The notes beneath the pieces were generated by a model. The model ran no database searches. It saw nothing but the letters and a program-made list of their open reading frames with translations, and was not told the DNA's origin. A program made the position numbers and the translations under genes. A DNA stretch of 64,000 nucleotides from contig OY751490.1 of NCBI GenBank assembly GCA_963565915.1, positions 930,001 through 994,000 on the forward strand, read 5' to 3'. The number at the start of each line of letters is the position of its first letter. Position 1 is the stretch's first letter. Origin of the DNA: Entoloma clypeatum. Its lineage: Eukaryota > Basidiomycota > Agaricomycetes > Agaricales > Entolomataceae. This document shows, one piece after another, positions 63,984-64,000 of this stretch.

Positions 63984-64000
63984 GAATTGTGATATGTGCC

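Overview
The window looks like a repeat-dominated, heterochromatin-like block of a filamentous fungal genome, most probably a mushroom-forming basidiomycete (Agaricomycetes). Reasons: short introns (about 50 nt) with GT...AG borders, chromodomain-bearing Ty3/gypsy elements, Tc1/mariner DD34E elements, a multi-intron hAT transposase and a 2OG-Fe(II) dioxygenase-like gene of a type familiar from Agaricomycetes. I found no convincing intact host gene; nearly every base I can explain belongs to mobile DNA, mostly nested insertions.

Layout. 1-3042: decayed retroelement pieces, including the 3' end of a gypsy pol (minus). 3043-6315: truncated family-1 chromovirus A (minus). 6316-14740: an inverted-repeat segment containing a hAT transposon (6962-11477), which carries a polyubiquitin gene fragment, and a GC-rich fold-back palindrome (12830-13965). 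14983-25149: a MITE-like repeat split by two Tc1 elements (15177-16775 and 16778-24959); the second is split by family-1 chromovirus B (17040-23598), which has intact gag and pol. 25150-27670: unrecognised. 27672-29633: second fold-back element. 29883-31267: 2OG-Fe(II) (TET/JBP-like) dioxygenase gene fragment. 32440-36866: family-2 LTR and leader, a SINE, small repeats and a family-1 fragment. 36867-40167: decayed family-2 element. 41326-44455: MITE and 3' half of a copia element. 44456-55496: a four-level stack, family-1 copy C, holding a solo LTR, holding Tc1 #3, holding an intact and apparently very young family-2 chromovirus F (47115-53337; 331-bp LTRs identical by eye; CCGTG target duplication). 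55497-56080: second SINE copy. 56082-63983: decayed family-1 copy D holding two solo LTRs.

Families 1 and 2 are both Gag plus Pol (protease, RT, RNase H, integrase, chromodomain) elements. In both, pol lies in the -1 frame relative to gag and is open across the gag stop. In both, the primer-binding site, 2 nt after the 5' LTR, is the exact reverse complement of a 10-11 nt stretch about 33-34 nt downstream of the LTR TATA box; this points to Tf1/sushi-type self-primed reverse transcription. Family 1 also carries a conserved reading frame before gag and a conserved small frame between pol and the 3' LTR. All three Tc1 elements have about 200-bp terminal inverted repeats whose outer motif recurs at the inner edge in inverted orientation. 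Older copies carry mostly C-to-T/G-to-A changes at CpG, with Arg CGA codons turned into TGA stops.
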